DNA from: Luidia sarsii
Lineage: Eukaryota; Echinodermata; Asteroidea; Paxillosida; Luidiidae
Direction of reading: 5' to 3'
Assembly (NCBI GenBank): GCA_949987565.1
Contig: OX465115.1
Coordinates: 13,143,083 to 13,207,082 of the forward strand
Length of the DNA stretch: 64,000 nucleotides
Part shown: one piece after another, positions 1 through 10,858 of the stretch
Numbering within the stretch: the stretch's first letter is position 1
Layout of the letters: every line of letters starts with the position of its first letter
Translations under genes and position numbers: made by a program
The notes under the pieces: generated by a model
Seen by the model: the letters and a program-made list of their open reading frames with translations, nothing else
What the model was told of the DNA's origin: nothing
Database searches by the model: none

Positions 1-1629
1 AGACCGTGAGGGAAGTCGGGAGTCGGTGGTGGCGTTGAAGGCCTGGTGCGGAGATAGCGGGAGGAACGGGCGAGCTATAACAATGAACGCACCCAGGATT
101 CTCCACGGGAAGAACAGAGCTCCCACTGTGTGATGAGGCCTGATTGAAAACAGAATTTGTGGTCGATACGGCCACGCAGCTTCAGATGGGTCGACGCAGC
201 GCTGCCACAAACCAGTCCGGATGATGGGTGGGGATGGGATGCAGCACGCCGGGAGGATCTTCGACTCCCCCGCCCGAGATCTATAAGCGAGTCCTTGGCG
301 GTGTAACAGAACGGCGGTGTCTATCGGACGATACGCCAGGGATGCTAAGCCTTTGCCTTCGCACTGCCAGAGTCCTCCGCTCCTTCACGTTCTAAATGTC
401 CGCTCCTATATTTCGTCATGCACCGGCGCACACACCAACGCCCAAGATCGATCGGACTTATACCTTCACCTCACGTGCAATCACTGGCACCACAATAATA
501 ATAAGACTGCGAAACTCGATCGCCATGTTCTGAACAAACCAGCAACATACCTAGGGTTACGTAATGTCACGTGACCACATAGACTGGCGATCCCGTGGCC
601 GTGCGGGGCGTTTTCCGATAGAAGAAAAAAAACACACGATGTACAAAATCATGTTTGATAGTCAGGGTCCTGAAGAATAATTAAATGAAGACGCTATCGC
701 TAAACACTGGCATTGGAAGCTGCATTGTCTGCGAATAGACGTAGGTTTCCTGCAATGGCGGCATTTACAGTGTAAAAGAAGCCTATTAAATGCTGGGCAC
801 TATTCAGTTAGCATTTTAGACCTACGTTGGCATTTCCTTCCTGGCTCTTGTTTTCCCCCTACCTACGACCTTGCCCTTTTTTTAAAGGAATGTTGATTCC
901 TGTATCATTATCAAGTCCCTCTCTATCTCCTTCTTCCCTAGCCCGTAATAACCTTGAGTGGCTTTTTAGCCTTGTTTTGGGGCGAATTCAAAAAAGAAAC
1001 AAAAATGTCAACTGGTAGCATTATTCGACAACAGAAACCTTCGGCGGAAATTACACTACCACATTTTCTAGTTTATCTCGCTTGCAGTTGGTGTCCAACC
1101 CTGCATACAATTATCTACGAAGGAAAGAAAACACCAAGGGCGCGTTGATAACCCGTCATCCTTGACTGCATGGTTATCAGTCGTTACGTAACACCTATCT
1201 CCGGCGTGAGTTGGTTGTCATCTTAATCATTGGTGTCCATCACCGGTGAGTCACGCGCAGCTATCAATCATCGAGGGTCTTCTGCCCATCCATCTCAATG
1301 CAAAGCCGTGCATTCCTCAAGCTCACCCGAAGCCATGCGAAATCCTCAATGATATCCGTAGCATTATCCTCAAAACTGCTATCCAAAGACATGAGATCTT
1401 CATGTTATCTAAAGCCACGTAAATAATACCCAAGTTGTCCGATGGTATCCATGTGAAATCCTCAAGCATATATCTTAAGCCATGCGTGGTAAAACACTCA
1501 AGCCTAGTATCGGAACTGATCAGCGAGGCAGCTTGTGTCAAGAAAAACATACTTTTCTAGTTAATATCTCCTTCAATATTATTATGATAAGCTTAAATTT
1601 GGCCTGCAGAGAAACCTTGGAAATAGCTA
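1..1629. other. No gene recognised
   Basis: Mixed-composition DNA with only short open frames. A few imperfect repeats of the phrase aatcctcaa/agccatgcg occur between 1320 and 1500. Confidence 0.6.
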
Positions 1630-1795
<166 letters not shown>

Positions 1796-2780
1796 CTATT
1801 ACCGACGTACATTAGGTCGACAGAATCAGCGCATTCTGATTGGCCAACGCGCTGCAAACTCTTGAGGGCGCCCTATTGCGAATCGCCCGTATTCGGAGAG
1901 CTGCCAGCAGCTGTCTTTAACCCAGCCGACATAAAACAGCTCGGATGGCAAACCATTTTGGAGGACACGGATGTAATATTTCGCGATGGCGTACTAATAA
2001 TAGTATCTGCGCTGTAATGCCACGCTGCGAGCTCTTTAGCAATCCACAGTCTCATCGCGGGAGGCAGTCGCTCTGCACTCATTCATGGCCAAGTTCCAGG
2101 AAAGCTGAGACACGTTTCCCCCAACACGCCCAGATACGAACTGAGAAACTTCACACAAAGTAAACGTAGGCCTACATGTTTGTACGTGACTTTTATATAG
2201 TGCAGAGCTCATTATAAACATAACTACAGTTTAATGTATGCATACAAGTATAGATGTACTTGTACATGTGTAGCGTTTCATTACAGACAATTTTATTGGT
2301 TGTATTTACTTATATGCAGTGTAATCTTTTCCTCTTATTATTCAATTCTTTTTGTCCTGTGCATTTATCAACACGATGATCAATTCAATTTATGGATCAA
2401 TACAGCTATATAGCCTTATGTCCATATACTACACCATTGTTTTTCCACATGTACCTTTTCTAGCGCTCCACCTTTCAACTTGGGTAGCACAGCTCTGTAC
2501 AATGCACTTGTATATCAATAAAAAATACCATTATCTCAGCCCAAGTAAAATGAGTGTGTTCATTTCATCCCAACACTAAACATGTACATGTGTTATGTAC
2601 ACGCACTGTGCACGATTGTATCCCCGGCAGGCCCGGTGCATTCGGGGACTATGTATACGTGCATACGTATGAAGCTCAATCCCCGAATAGAATCCCACAC
2701 GTTTCAATGGGCGATTTTTGTTGGCCACGGCGGAGCTAACTGTTTCCCTGCAAAATGAACGAAACGCTGTAAGACTGTCG
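1796..2780. other. No gene recognised
   Basis: AT-rich intergenic DNA. Short TACATGT motifs appear near 2160-2270 and 2580-2600. Nothing else stands out. Confidence 0.55.
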
Positions 2781-2892
2781 CCTACCCCTACCCCCTACCC
2801 CTACCCCTACCCCTACCCCTACCCCCTACCCCCTACCCCCTACCCCCTACCCCCTACCCCCTACCCCCTACCCCCTACCCCCTACCCCCTAA
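2781..2892. repeat. (CCCCTA/CCCCCTA)n minisatellite
   Basis: About 17 tandem copies of a 6-7 base unit, CCCCTA passing into CCCCCTA. It is telomere-like in style but not the canonical CCCTAA, and unique sequence lies on both sides. Confidence 0.95.
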
Positions 2893-3651
2893 TTGAAGAT
2901 ACAATAAAATATTGAGCTTCACACGTCGATCTGCATATATATCTCGCATTCGGGGAAGGGGATGCACGCACGACCGCGTTCCGTTTCCTCGTTCATGAAG
3001 CCAGCAGCGGACCCTGGGAGGTCGCCACGGGTGAGTGTCTGTTTATGTGGGAAGGCCGGCCGGCGACTTGGAGGAGGAAGTGTTTTGCGTCTGGCCCTCC
3101 GATGTGGCCTCGCGAACGCGGTGCGCGAGGGTGTCATCGGTTCGCTCCCAGACAAAACAAGTCACAGATCACCGTCCGGCCCCTGTTATGTGAAGGGACT
3201 ATTATGCCACGGGGTTTAAAAAAAACATATACAGCCTTTCTTTTTTCGAAATGAAGGCATACGCCCTTTTCCAAAACCCGGCTTCATATCGGCACACCCG
3301 CTTTCAGTGTGCGTATACATCTCGCCGACTGAGCTCGTATAGAGGTCGTGCGGTAGATTGAACCCTGTTTAGGGTTTTGCCCAGTTCTTAGTGCATCCGT
3401 GAAACAGATCTGCATTGCAAGAGGACGGATGCAGGCAATTTGTAAAGAAAAGACCGCGAGACTCATCTGAGAGCGTACTTCAAATCCACTTTGTTACCGA
3501 GGCAATGAAAAGTGCATGGGACTGTCTGTATAATTGGGACTTGCAGGTTAACATAACCACAGGATTCGTATAGTCCGCTTTAACATAGGAAGATCCCTCG
3601 TTTGAGCTTGTTCCACCGAAAGTATATGAACAGGGTGTTAGCTCATGGCCC
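2893..3651. other. CpG-rich segment, no gene recognised
   Basis: A CpG-rich stretch at about 2945-3190 contains a good donor-like site (cacggGTGAGTG near 3028). It could be a first exon or promoter of something outside this reading, but no supporting open frame or partner exon is seen. Confidence 0.35.
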
Positions 3652-4052
3652 GGTGTCCTGCCAAAAAGTGTCCCTGCCAAATACTGTCCGCTCATTAGCA
3701 TACTGATCGCTGATTGGTTAGCGCATGGAGGCCTTCCTCCATGGTTAGCGTCAGGACTAGGATTAGGGTCGTTAGGGTTAGGGTTTGGATTAGAATTAGG
3801 ATTGGGATTAGGATCAGGGTTAGGATTAGGGTTGTTTGGGTTAGGGTTAGCGTTACGGTTACAGTTAGGGTCCAACGGTACCAAAGTGCCCAACGTTGCG
3901 TGTGTTAGGCCAGCAACCATACACAATGCGTATGTAGTGCGCAACCATACCCCAACCACGGTGGTTGAATGTCATACGTATTGGACCAATCAGCGATCAG
4001 TATGCTAATGAGTGGACACTATTTGGCAGGGGACACTATTTGGCATGACACC
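3652..4052. mobile_element. TIR element enclosing telomere-like repeats
   Basis: Arms of about 66 bases face each other: 3652-3717 (ggtgtcctgcc...gctgattgg) and 3986-4052 (ccaatcagc...tgacacc). Each arm itself contains a duplicated tgcca(a)a.agtgtcc phrase. Between them is a degenerate TTAGGG-like array. No transposase is present, so it is a non-autonomous DNA element. Confidence 0.75.
3752..3870. repeat. Degenerate TTAGGG-like interstitial array
   Basis: Irregular runs of ttaggg, ttagga and ttagcg on the plus strand inside the TIR element. It resembles interstitial telomeric repeats but is too divergent to be a live telomere. Confidence 0.8.
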
Positions 4053-4104
4053 AGGTTGATTGTTGTAGTCATGTTGATTTCAGCTACCGCTTCGTGTATG
4101 CAGT

Positions 4105-4225
4105 CTGCATTATCTAGACGTCTGCACCATAAAGAAGGAGTCGCGGGTTCGCATCCCGCCCAAGCTGCCTGAAATGTTTTAGTTCATCAGGCATCGGGCA
4201 AAGCACAGAGCACGCGGTGCTCATC
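4105..4225 (+). mobile_element. tRNA-derived SINE fragment
   Basis: It contains a T-arm-like motif (gcgggttcgcatcccgc, near 4143) followed by agctgcct and a tail similar to the copies near 33.8 kb and 56.0 kb (gggcaaagcacagagca). The upstream D-arm is not recognisable. Confidence 0.5.
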
Positions 4226-4248
4226 ACGTCACGAGATCCAAACGATTT

Positions 4249-4430
4249 TTCGGAACAGTACGGCGTTGAATGCTGCATTTTCGCGAAACAAATTAAGCAG
4301 TTTTCACGATTTACTCGAGACTCGGTTGGCGGATTGAGCTGAAATTTTCACAGGTGTGCTATTTCATGCATTATGTTGGATCAGACAACGTATGGATGCT
4401 ATTCTTTGACCTCAACCAATGTTGTGTAGG
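4249..4430. repeat. Dispersed repeat, copy 1 (inverted copy at 14530-14695)
   Basis: The stretch from cagtacggcgttgaatgc to acaacgtatggatgc matches the reverse complement of 14530-14695 with few differences. No coding capacity is seen. Confidence 0.75.
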
Positions 4431-4439
4431 GGCTTTGAT

Positions 4440-5900
4440 AAGCTCTTTCGTATGGGTTCTTCGAATCGATCACTGACTTATGTAACCATATAGCGGTGGA
4501 TCGAACGGTTGAACAATATTATCGAAGCTTTCGGGGGAGAGGGAGGGGGCAGGGTTGGGCGGTCCGCGAAGCCGAACCGTGACATTTCTGACACACCTGA
4601 TCAGCTGCGAATCGGCACTATGCTGACTCGGCAACATCGAAGCAACCACCTGCTCAGACCAGACTCAGGGTCTAGGGCTGTGTAATTGGGTCCCAGAAGA
4701 GGGTAGAAAAACAGTCACCGAAAACGCACAAAAGGTCGGGGCTTAAGGGGGGGTACAAGAGGCAGGGGAGAGAGAGAGGGGGGCTTGGAGGCGGAAGTCC
4801 ATCTACTTACGGCGATTTACTTGAAGCCCCCCTGCGCAGCCCCTTCGCAGGGGAAAAAAAAACCGGTTAAGGCCGCCCGCGACCGGGGAACCTAATTTTA
4901 GCCGTGACACGTGCATGACTGTATTATGCAGTTTGAATACTCAACCCGCTCAAATCTGACGCCGATCCGAGCGACTCGTCGGGGCCTGCCTTCATCTAAA
5001 CGGCTAGATCCGCCTGGCGGGTAAATTTAGGACCCGTTTTTTTGTTTCGGTGGATGAGGGAGGGAAGGGTTTGGGGGAAAGGAGAGGGTGTAAAAAAGCA
5101 CAGCCTTTATCGGTAAGACGTTCATGCAGTCTGACAGCGCGGGGAAGATATTAAAAAAAAAACTCTTAAACTTCTTGGCGACACTGGTCTTTCTTGTAAG
5201 TGTGTGTTGGTGGCAACGGGGTGGGTATATGGGGTGAAGGAGGGTGGGAAGGGAGAGACCAGAATGAATGATCAGAATGCTGAGAAAAGATTGAAGAGGG
5301 ACGGCGGTACCTGATGGATTGCAAACTGATCGCTTGCTCTTGGTTTGAATTGAGATTCCCCTCCTTTGAATTTGTGCCGGTAAATGGCCAATCGGACGCT
5401 GATCTGGGTACTGGGGAGAGATTCTTGGCGGGTGCATCTTACTGCGTGCAGTGCCGGAGGTGTCGAAAGGTGTCGAAAGGGAAGCACCGTGTCACGAATA
5501 CCTGCAGTCCCGTGTACTAAATTCCTCGACTTGCTCGAAAAAAAAACCATGCGATGACATCTCGTCGGCGTTCTCACCAGGTGGCGAATCCTTTCCGACA
5601 AAGCATGATGCATACGGACATATACGTCAAGACAGAAGTCAGTCCCACTTCAAGTTGTTAACCTCACAGACCACAGTATCAGAGGAGCATGAAACAGTGT
5701 CACGTATACAGCAGTCGTTCAAAACTGTCCTTCAAAATCACACCTTTTTTTTTCTTGCTGCGTGGATTGATGGATCCGCCGCCAGTTCGTGAAAACGACC
5801 ACGATCTGTTCATTCCTTACAGAGTCGAGGGGGAGGGGGGTGGTCGACATAATACTTCTGGGGCCGAAGACGTTCAGGGTTATCATCAAGCTTTCAACTT
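4440..5900. other. No gene recognised
   Basis: It includes purine-rich runs near 4530-4800 and pyrimidine/purine asymmetry at 5040-5260. Open frames here are short and unrecognised. Confidence 0.5.
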
Positions 5901-6550
5901 CCGGACATCTGAGTCTGCCGGACATCTGAGTCCGCCGGACATCTGAGTCCGCCGGACACCTGAGTCCGCCGGACATCTGAGTCCGCCGGACATCTGAGTC
6001 CGCCGGACATCTGAGTCCGCCGGACATCTGAGTCCGCCGGACATCTGAGTCCGCCGGACACCTGAGTCCGCCGGACATCTGAGTCCGCCGGACATCTGAG
6101 TCCGCCGGACATCTGAGTCCGCCGGACATCTGAGTCCGCCGGACATCTGAGACCGCCGGACATCTGAGACCGCCGGACATCTGAGTCCGCCGGACATCTG
6201 AGACCGCCGGACATCTGAGTCCGCCGGACATCTGAGTCCGCCGGACATCTGAGTCCGCCGGACATCTGAGTCCGCCGGACATCTGAGTCCGCCGGACATC
6301 ATTCTGAGTCCGCCGGACATCATTCTGAGTCCGGACATCTGAGTCCGCCGGACATCTGAGTCCGGACATCTGAGTCCGCCGGACATCTGAGTCCGCCGGA
6401 CATCTGAGTCCGCCGGACATCTGAGTCCGCCGGACATCTGAGTCCGCCGGACATCTGAGTCCGCCGGACATCTGAGTCCGCCGGACATCTGAGTCCGCCG
6501 GACATCTGAGACCGCAGGACATCTGAGACCGCAGGACATCTGAGACTGCC
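5901..6550. repeat. 17-bp minisatellite, about 38 copies
   Basis: The unit is ccggacatctgagtccg with a few variants (accg for tccg near both ends, cacc for catc) and some indels near 6300-6365. The minus strand lacks stops in all three frames across most of it, giving artefactual 17-residue protein repeats. Confidence 0.97.
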
Positions 6551-8400
6551 ACACCGGGGCCCTCTTTTACGGTGTCCATTCTGGCCCACCATAAACTAGA
6601 ACAGCAAAGCTAGGTCAATGTACTTGCAGTCGAAATGCTACCAATACTACTCAGTGGACCGACGTTTAGTGAGGTGTGATCAATGATTCATGTAATTACC
6701 ACCGTACGGACTTGTAGTCGCTGTGCTTAAACTAAGTTAAAGCTTACCAATGCTATGGGTATGTGGTAGAACACATTATGAAACTGGTAAAAAATCCCGT
6801 GACAAGTGCACGGCCCGTTTCAGTTAGTGTGGAAGTTCCCAAGTCTGACTCGTCCCCCCACTGCAAACAGTTATACCTGCTGGATCGTGTCCACATGATA
6901 ATCACGCTCACCTGTGAGAGGGTCAGACAAGTTGCCTGCAAAAGGTCACAGCAAGCACAATAGGAACCGAAACTCGTTCTGCAAAGCTGCGGAGGAGGTG
7001 CACGGAATTCCTCGACAGACTTTTTAAAAAAGGTCACTGCGTGCTGACATTTTACGCAGAGAAAGGCGAGTGACGTGCAATCTGGTTTTGTTTAGCGAAG
7101 GCGTCTGGCGTTGAGAAAAATCGTTCCCCTTCAGATGCTCAGCGAGATACTTTCTATACGCGATGTGTTTATATACATTTACTGTTTAAAGGGCAAACAA
7201 ATGTGACCCAATTGAGCGTTGTGGGAAATATCTCGCAAAACTTATTTTCGAGTAAACAGCACTTGGAGTCTCAATATCGTCAAAATGCGAGTCAGAATCG
7301 ATTAGCGGGTGTTTTTTCCCTTCAAAATAGGTTTATGTATTAGATACCGTATGATCCCTGTCCAAAAGGTATATGCTTTTAAAATATGGTGAAGTGGTAA
7401 AAAGGCAGCATTTCCGAAGAGCGTTCGTGGAGACTATTTTAGGAAATCGAAAGTCATTGCCTTTTGGAGAACGACGTCTAAGCAAGTTTGACCGTTTTTT
7501 GAAGAAAACAAAAACGTCTCCAACATTGTTCTATCTCTTCCCGGTGATAGGCCGGACAGCTTGATTATAGTATAGAGGGGTCGAGAAGTATTGATAATCG
7601 CCCCCATCGCGATGACGACTTATCGTATGATTGGGTATCACCGCAACTGATCGAAGAGGAGGGGGGAGGGGAAGGGGGAAGGGGGGAGTGCCTCCGGGCT
7701 CCGACCTTGAAGTCGGAGCCTCGGACTTCCATCAATGTCGACCGAGACATTTGCTGAGGGGGAAACTGCGGGTGATGACGGATCGCTCACCCCGGCAAAT
7801 ACAGCCCGTCCGAACGAATTACCCACGAACTGGGCAAACAGAGTGGAGAGGGGGGGGGGGGGCAAAAAGTACAGAGTAGACTGGAAACCCTGTCCTATGG
7901 CTGACGGAGATCCTTGCTCATGCTCGGTGCGGCGTTAATGCGTATAATAGGCTCAAAAGGAAAGCCACGTGCCCTATGGTGGCTTATAGATTTCACAGCT
8001 TGTCCCGGGCTAACGTCATTGTTTTCTGGGGGGTGGGAAGGAAGAGTTTAGGAGGGCCATCAAACTGCCGTCTTCAAGAGGTCGCAGCTAGAAGGATGCG
8101 ACCGACACTGAGATGTGAAGGATTTCACTGGCGGGGCCATAATGGCGGCGTCACCGTGCTCATTCCGATCTCTTATACTAGCCTATGCTCGTGAGTGCGG
8201 TGCTGTGAAGAGCCATTCACTCAGTTTCGGTCAGTACGAGCTGAGCATGATCGGTCGTCAGCGTCAGGAGACGACGTCGTGTCTCCACAGCGATTCATAT
8301 AAGATATTGTGTAAACGGTGACATAACAAACATGTCATATAATTCTCCTAGACGCAAAATCATATCTTAGCTCTCATATATAGGCCTATGATATTACATT
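6551..8400. other. No gene recognised
   Basis: Low-complexity patches include a G/A-rich run near 7648-7690 and a poly-G run near 7850-7862. No coherent exon series is seen. Confidence 0.5.
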
Positions 8401-8405
8401 CCGAG

Positions 8406-8556
8406 CTTGTACACGGTGGTCCATTCAGTGTACCTATTCACAGTCACAGTTGTGGATGCAATGACCCTATTCAGCTTGCACCCAGTGGGCCATTCAGTGC
8501 ACCTATTCACAGTCACAGCTGTGGATGCAATTACCCTATTCAGCTTGTTCCCAAAT
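8406..8556. repeat. Two-copy tandem duplication
   Basis: A segment of about 75 bp beginning cattcagtg.acctattcacagtcacag and ending cctattcagcttg occurs twice in direct order, with minor differences. Confidence 0.8.
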
Positions 8557-8559
8557 GGG

Positions 8560-9968
8560 CAATTCAGTTTCGAAAAAGCATTGCCCCCAAAAATGGCAAA
8601 TGGCCAAGTTTTGTTTCAAACAGTTCTGAAACTCTGAAAATGGCGGCGAAACATTGGCGCGTATATACAAGGAACTAAATTCATCCACAAATAGATCGTG
8701 TTCCAAGTGAGGTTTTGAAAAATAATTGAACCATCCCCGTGCCACACGAGATATCTGATGCAAATACAAGACGGAGGCAACAGCTGATCCCAATGAAAAA
8801 CCAGAAATTCGGTTCGGGACGCGCACTAAGCCCAAGAACGCTATCTGATCTGCCGGCGAAGAGCATCCGTCTGAAACGGGATTCAGAGCTGTCTTTCCTG
8901 GCGTGACAACAGACATTAACGCAAAACTGACACCGCCGAGATCGAGACTCGAGAAAGTCCTCTTTCCAAAATAACCCCGAGGGCAGGAAAGGGGCGGTGT
9001 GCCAAGATCGCTAAACTGACACAAACATCATTCATGTTGTCTGTTGATAATCCACAGCCCCCCCCCCCCTCCCCCCGCAAGTATAGTCCCCTTGAAGACG
9101 AAATTGGAGATCGCCTTCTCTAATCGTCCCTCGGGCAGATCTGGGAAGATCTTAGACCAAAAAATGATTGATGATCAGAGAAAGCAGCCGAGGAAAGGAA
9201 CTGGAAACCAATTACACCCAGAGGGAGTCAGGGCCTGGGTGGACTGTCGGCGTAAATGGCTCCTATAGCCGTGCCGTGCTCTGCTGGTGATCCTCTGAAA
9301 AGGCCGGACCAGCGGAGATCGCTGACGGCAACTGAACTGATCGGTTCCTGTCAACTGGTCCCGCGCCGAGAAGCGACCCGCTTGATGCCAATTTCCCAGT
9401 CAGGAAACCCAGATGCGCCTCGTAGATAGTCCACTGCGTCCAGCGGATGGCGAAATTAGTTGGGCGATTGCCGTCGATAAACTTGTCTAAGAGGCAAGTG
9501 CGACCCTAATCCGCGCGCTTACAAAAGTGATATCTAATCGTGTTTACTTAGGCAATTTGCCTAGGAGTTATTTATATCTTCAAGTCCTCCTCAAGTCGGT
9601 CATTTTGAATTGAACATTAAAGGGAGCCTTCTTAATTAAGTGTTGAATACTTTTGGCTTTCGCTAAAGTAGGTATGGGACCGGACGTTTCTGAAGGACAC
9701 TAACCTTAATTCGTTTTGATAACTTCCTCGTCGATCGATCATATTGTAGCAAGACAGCATCTACATGCTCTATGGCCTTGGTTATAAGGTGTATAGGAAA
9801 TATGTACTTTGCAATTTGAAGTCAATATTACTTCTGCTGTCTGTCTTTCTGGGTCAAACGCATCTCAGCCTCCCTCAAAGGAGATTTTTGTTTCACTCTG
9901 GCTTTAAAGTGGGGAGGTTTGCGGAGACATGTATATGTAGAGGGTATAACGCATCTCTTTCGTGACTT
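8560..9968. other. No gene recognised
   Basis: A 162-codon minus frame (8536-9024) gives a protein with no recognisable domain and overlaps the preceding duplication, so I do not call it. A C-rich run lies at 9057-9076. Confidence 0.45.
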
Positions 9969-10020
9969 GAGTGTGGCTCTGAAAAAAAAGGATTTGTGGG
10001 CACTTTTCAGAGCCACACTC
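9969..10020. repeat. Inverted repeat, AGAGCC foldback family
   Basis: Arms gagtgtggctctgaaaa and ttttcagagccacactc are perfect complements around an 18-base loop. The sequence following (gtctcaaacgagatctgttacacggtgtaacc) is shared with the element near 16.5 kb. Confidence 0.75.
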
Positions 10021-10858
10021 TGTCTCAAACGAGATCTGTTACACGGTGTAACCTGCTGAATTCCTCCCGCTTTCCTCCCTTGCAGCGTTCGTCATTGTGA
10101 ATTTCACTTGGCCGTCGAAAGCAAAATATCGAGCGGTCATTTACAGACAGCATTGGTCGAGTACAGCAGGGATCATCCACCAAACTATTAGACACAAGCA
10201 TCCCCTCCAGCCAACAGTTATCAATCAAGTTGACAAAGATACGTGAACTCATGGCGGACTTAATTGTACCAATTTAATATGATCAGCCTAATCGCCATCC
10301 ATCGGTTATCCTTTTCAACACCCTAGTGGCCAGACGACAATTTCATAGAAATAAATTAAAAATGTTGCTCGTCTATATACATTATCTATCTATCCGTGCA
10401 AAAAAAAGATGGCAGGCCTGTATACGTTCGTGGGTCAACCCTTTTAGGTTGAGTAGATCATTTTATAAATGACTTTATTCCTATGTATAGTGTGCAAACG
10501 GTATATATATAGGCAACACTTTAGACAAACGAAGAGTTAAAAAAATCATACCATCTTTCGTATTCTTTGGGATACCGTATAGTCACTCCACAAATCACAA
10601 GGTCCATACCGACAGATCGAAGATACTCCTTACAAATGAGTCTCGAAAAAAACCCGCCATGGTTTTTTAATTTCTTTTTTAAATCCTATAAGGATAAACA
10701 TTATCACTTTCAAACACCAAAGTGTCATGGACAACTTCGATGTTTTCCTGGTCAGCCATAGGACTAGTTCTATACATCAGATCCATAGCAGGCAGCCGTC
10801 CATGTTTATCTCGTATGCGCGCCTTCAATCGTCAGTTTGTAAAATTATTTTTCACGAT
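10021..10858. other. Intergenic, 3' side of receptor A
   Basis: AT-rich sequence, with tttatt at 10474-10479 as a candidate polyadenylation signal for the minus-strand gene at 10859. No other gene is seen. Confidence 0.4.

Noticed and set aside
2781..3870. Chromosome end (telomere)
   Set aside because: The arrays are short, degenerate, internal, and one is inside a TIR element.
5901..6550. CRISPR-like regularity of a short repeat
   Set aside because: Units are head to tail with no unique spacers, and the DNA is eukaryotic.
5719..6579. 286-codon minus-strand repeat protein
   Set aside because: It is produced by the 17-bp minisatellite, which lacks stops on that strand in all frames. No flanking gene structure is seen.
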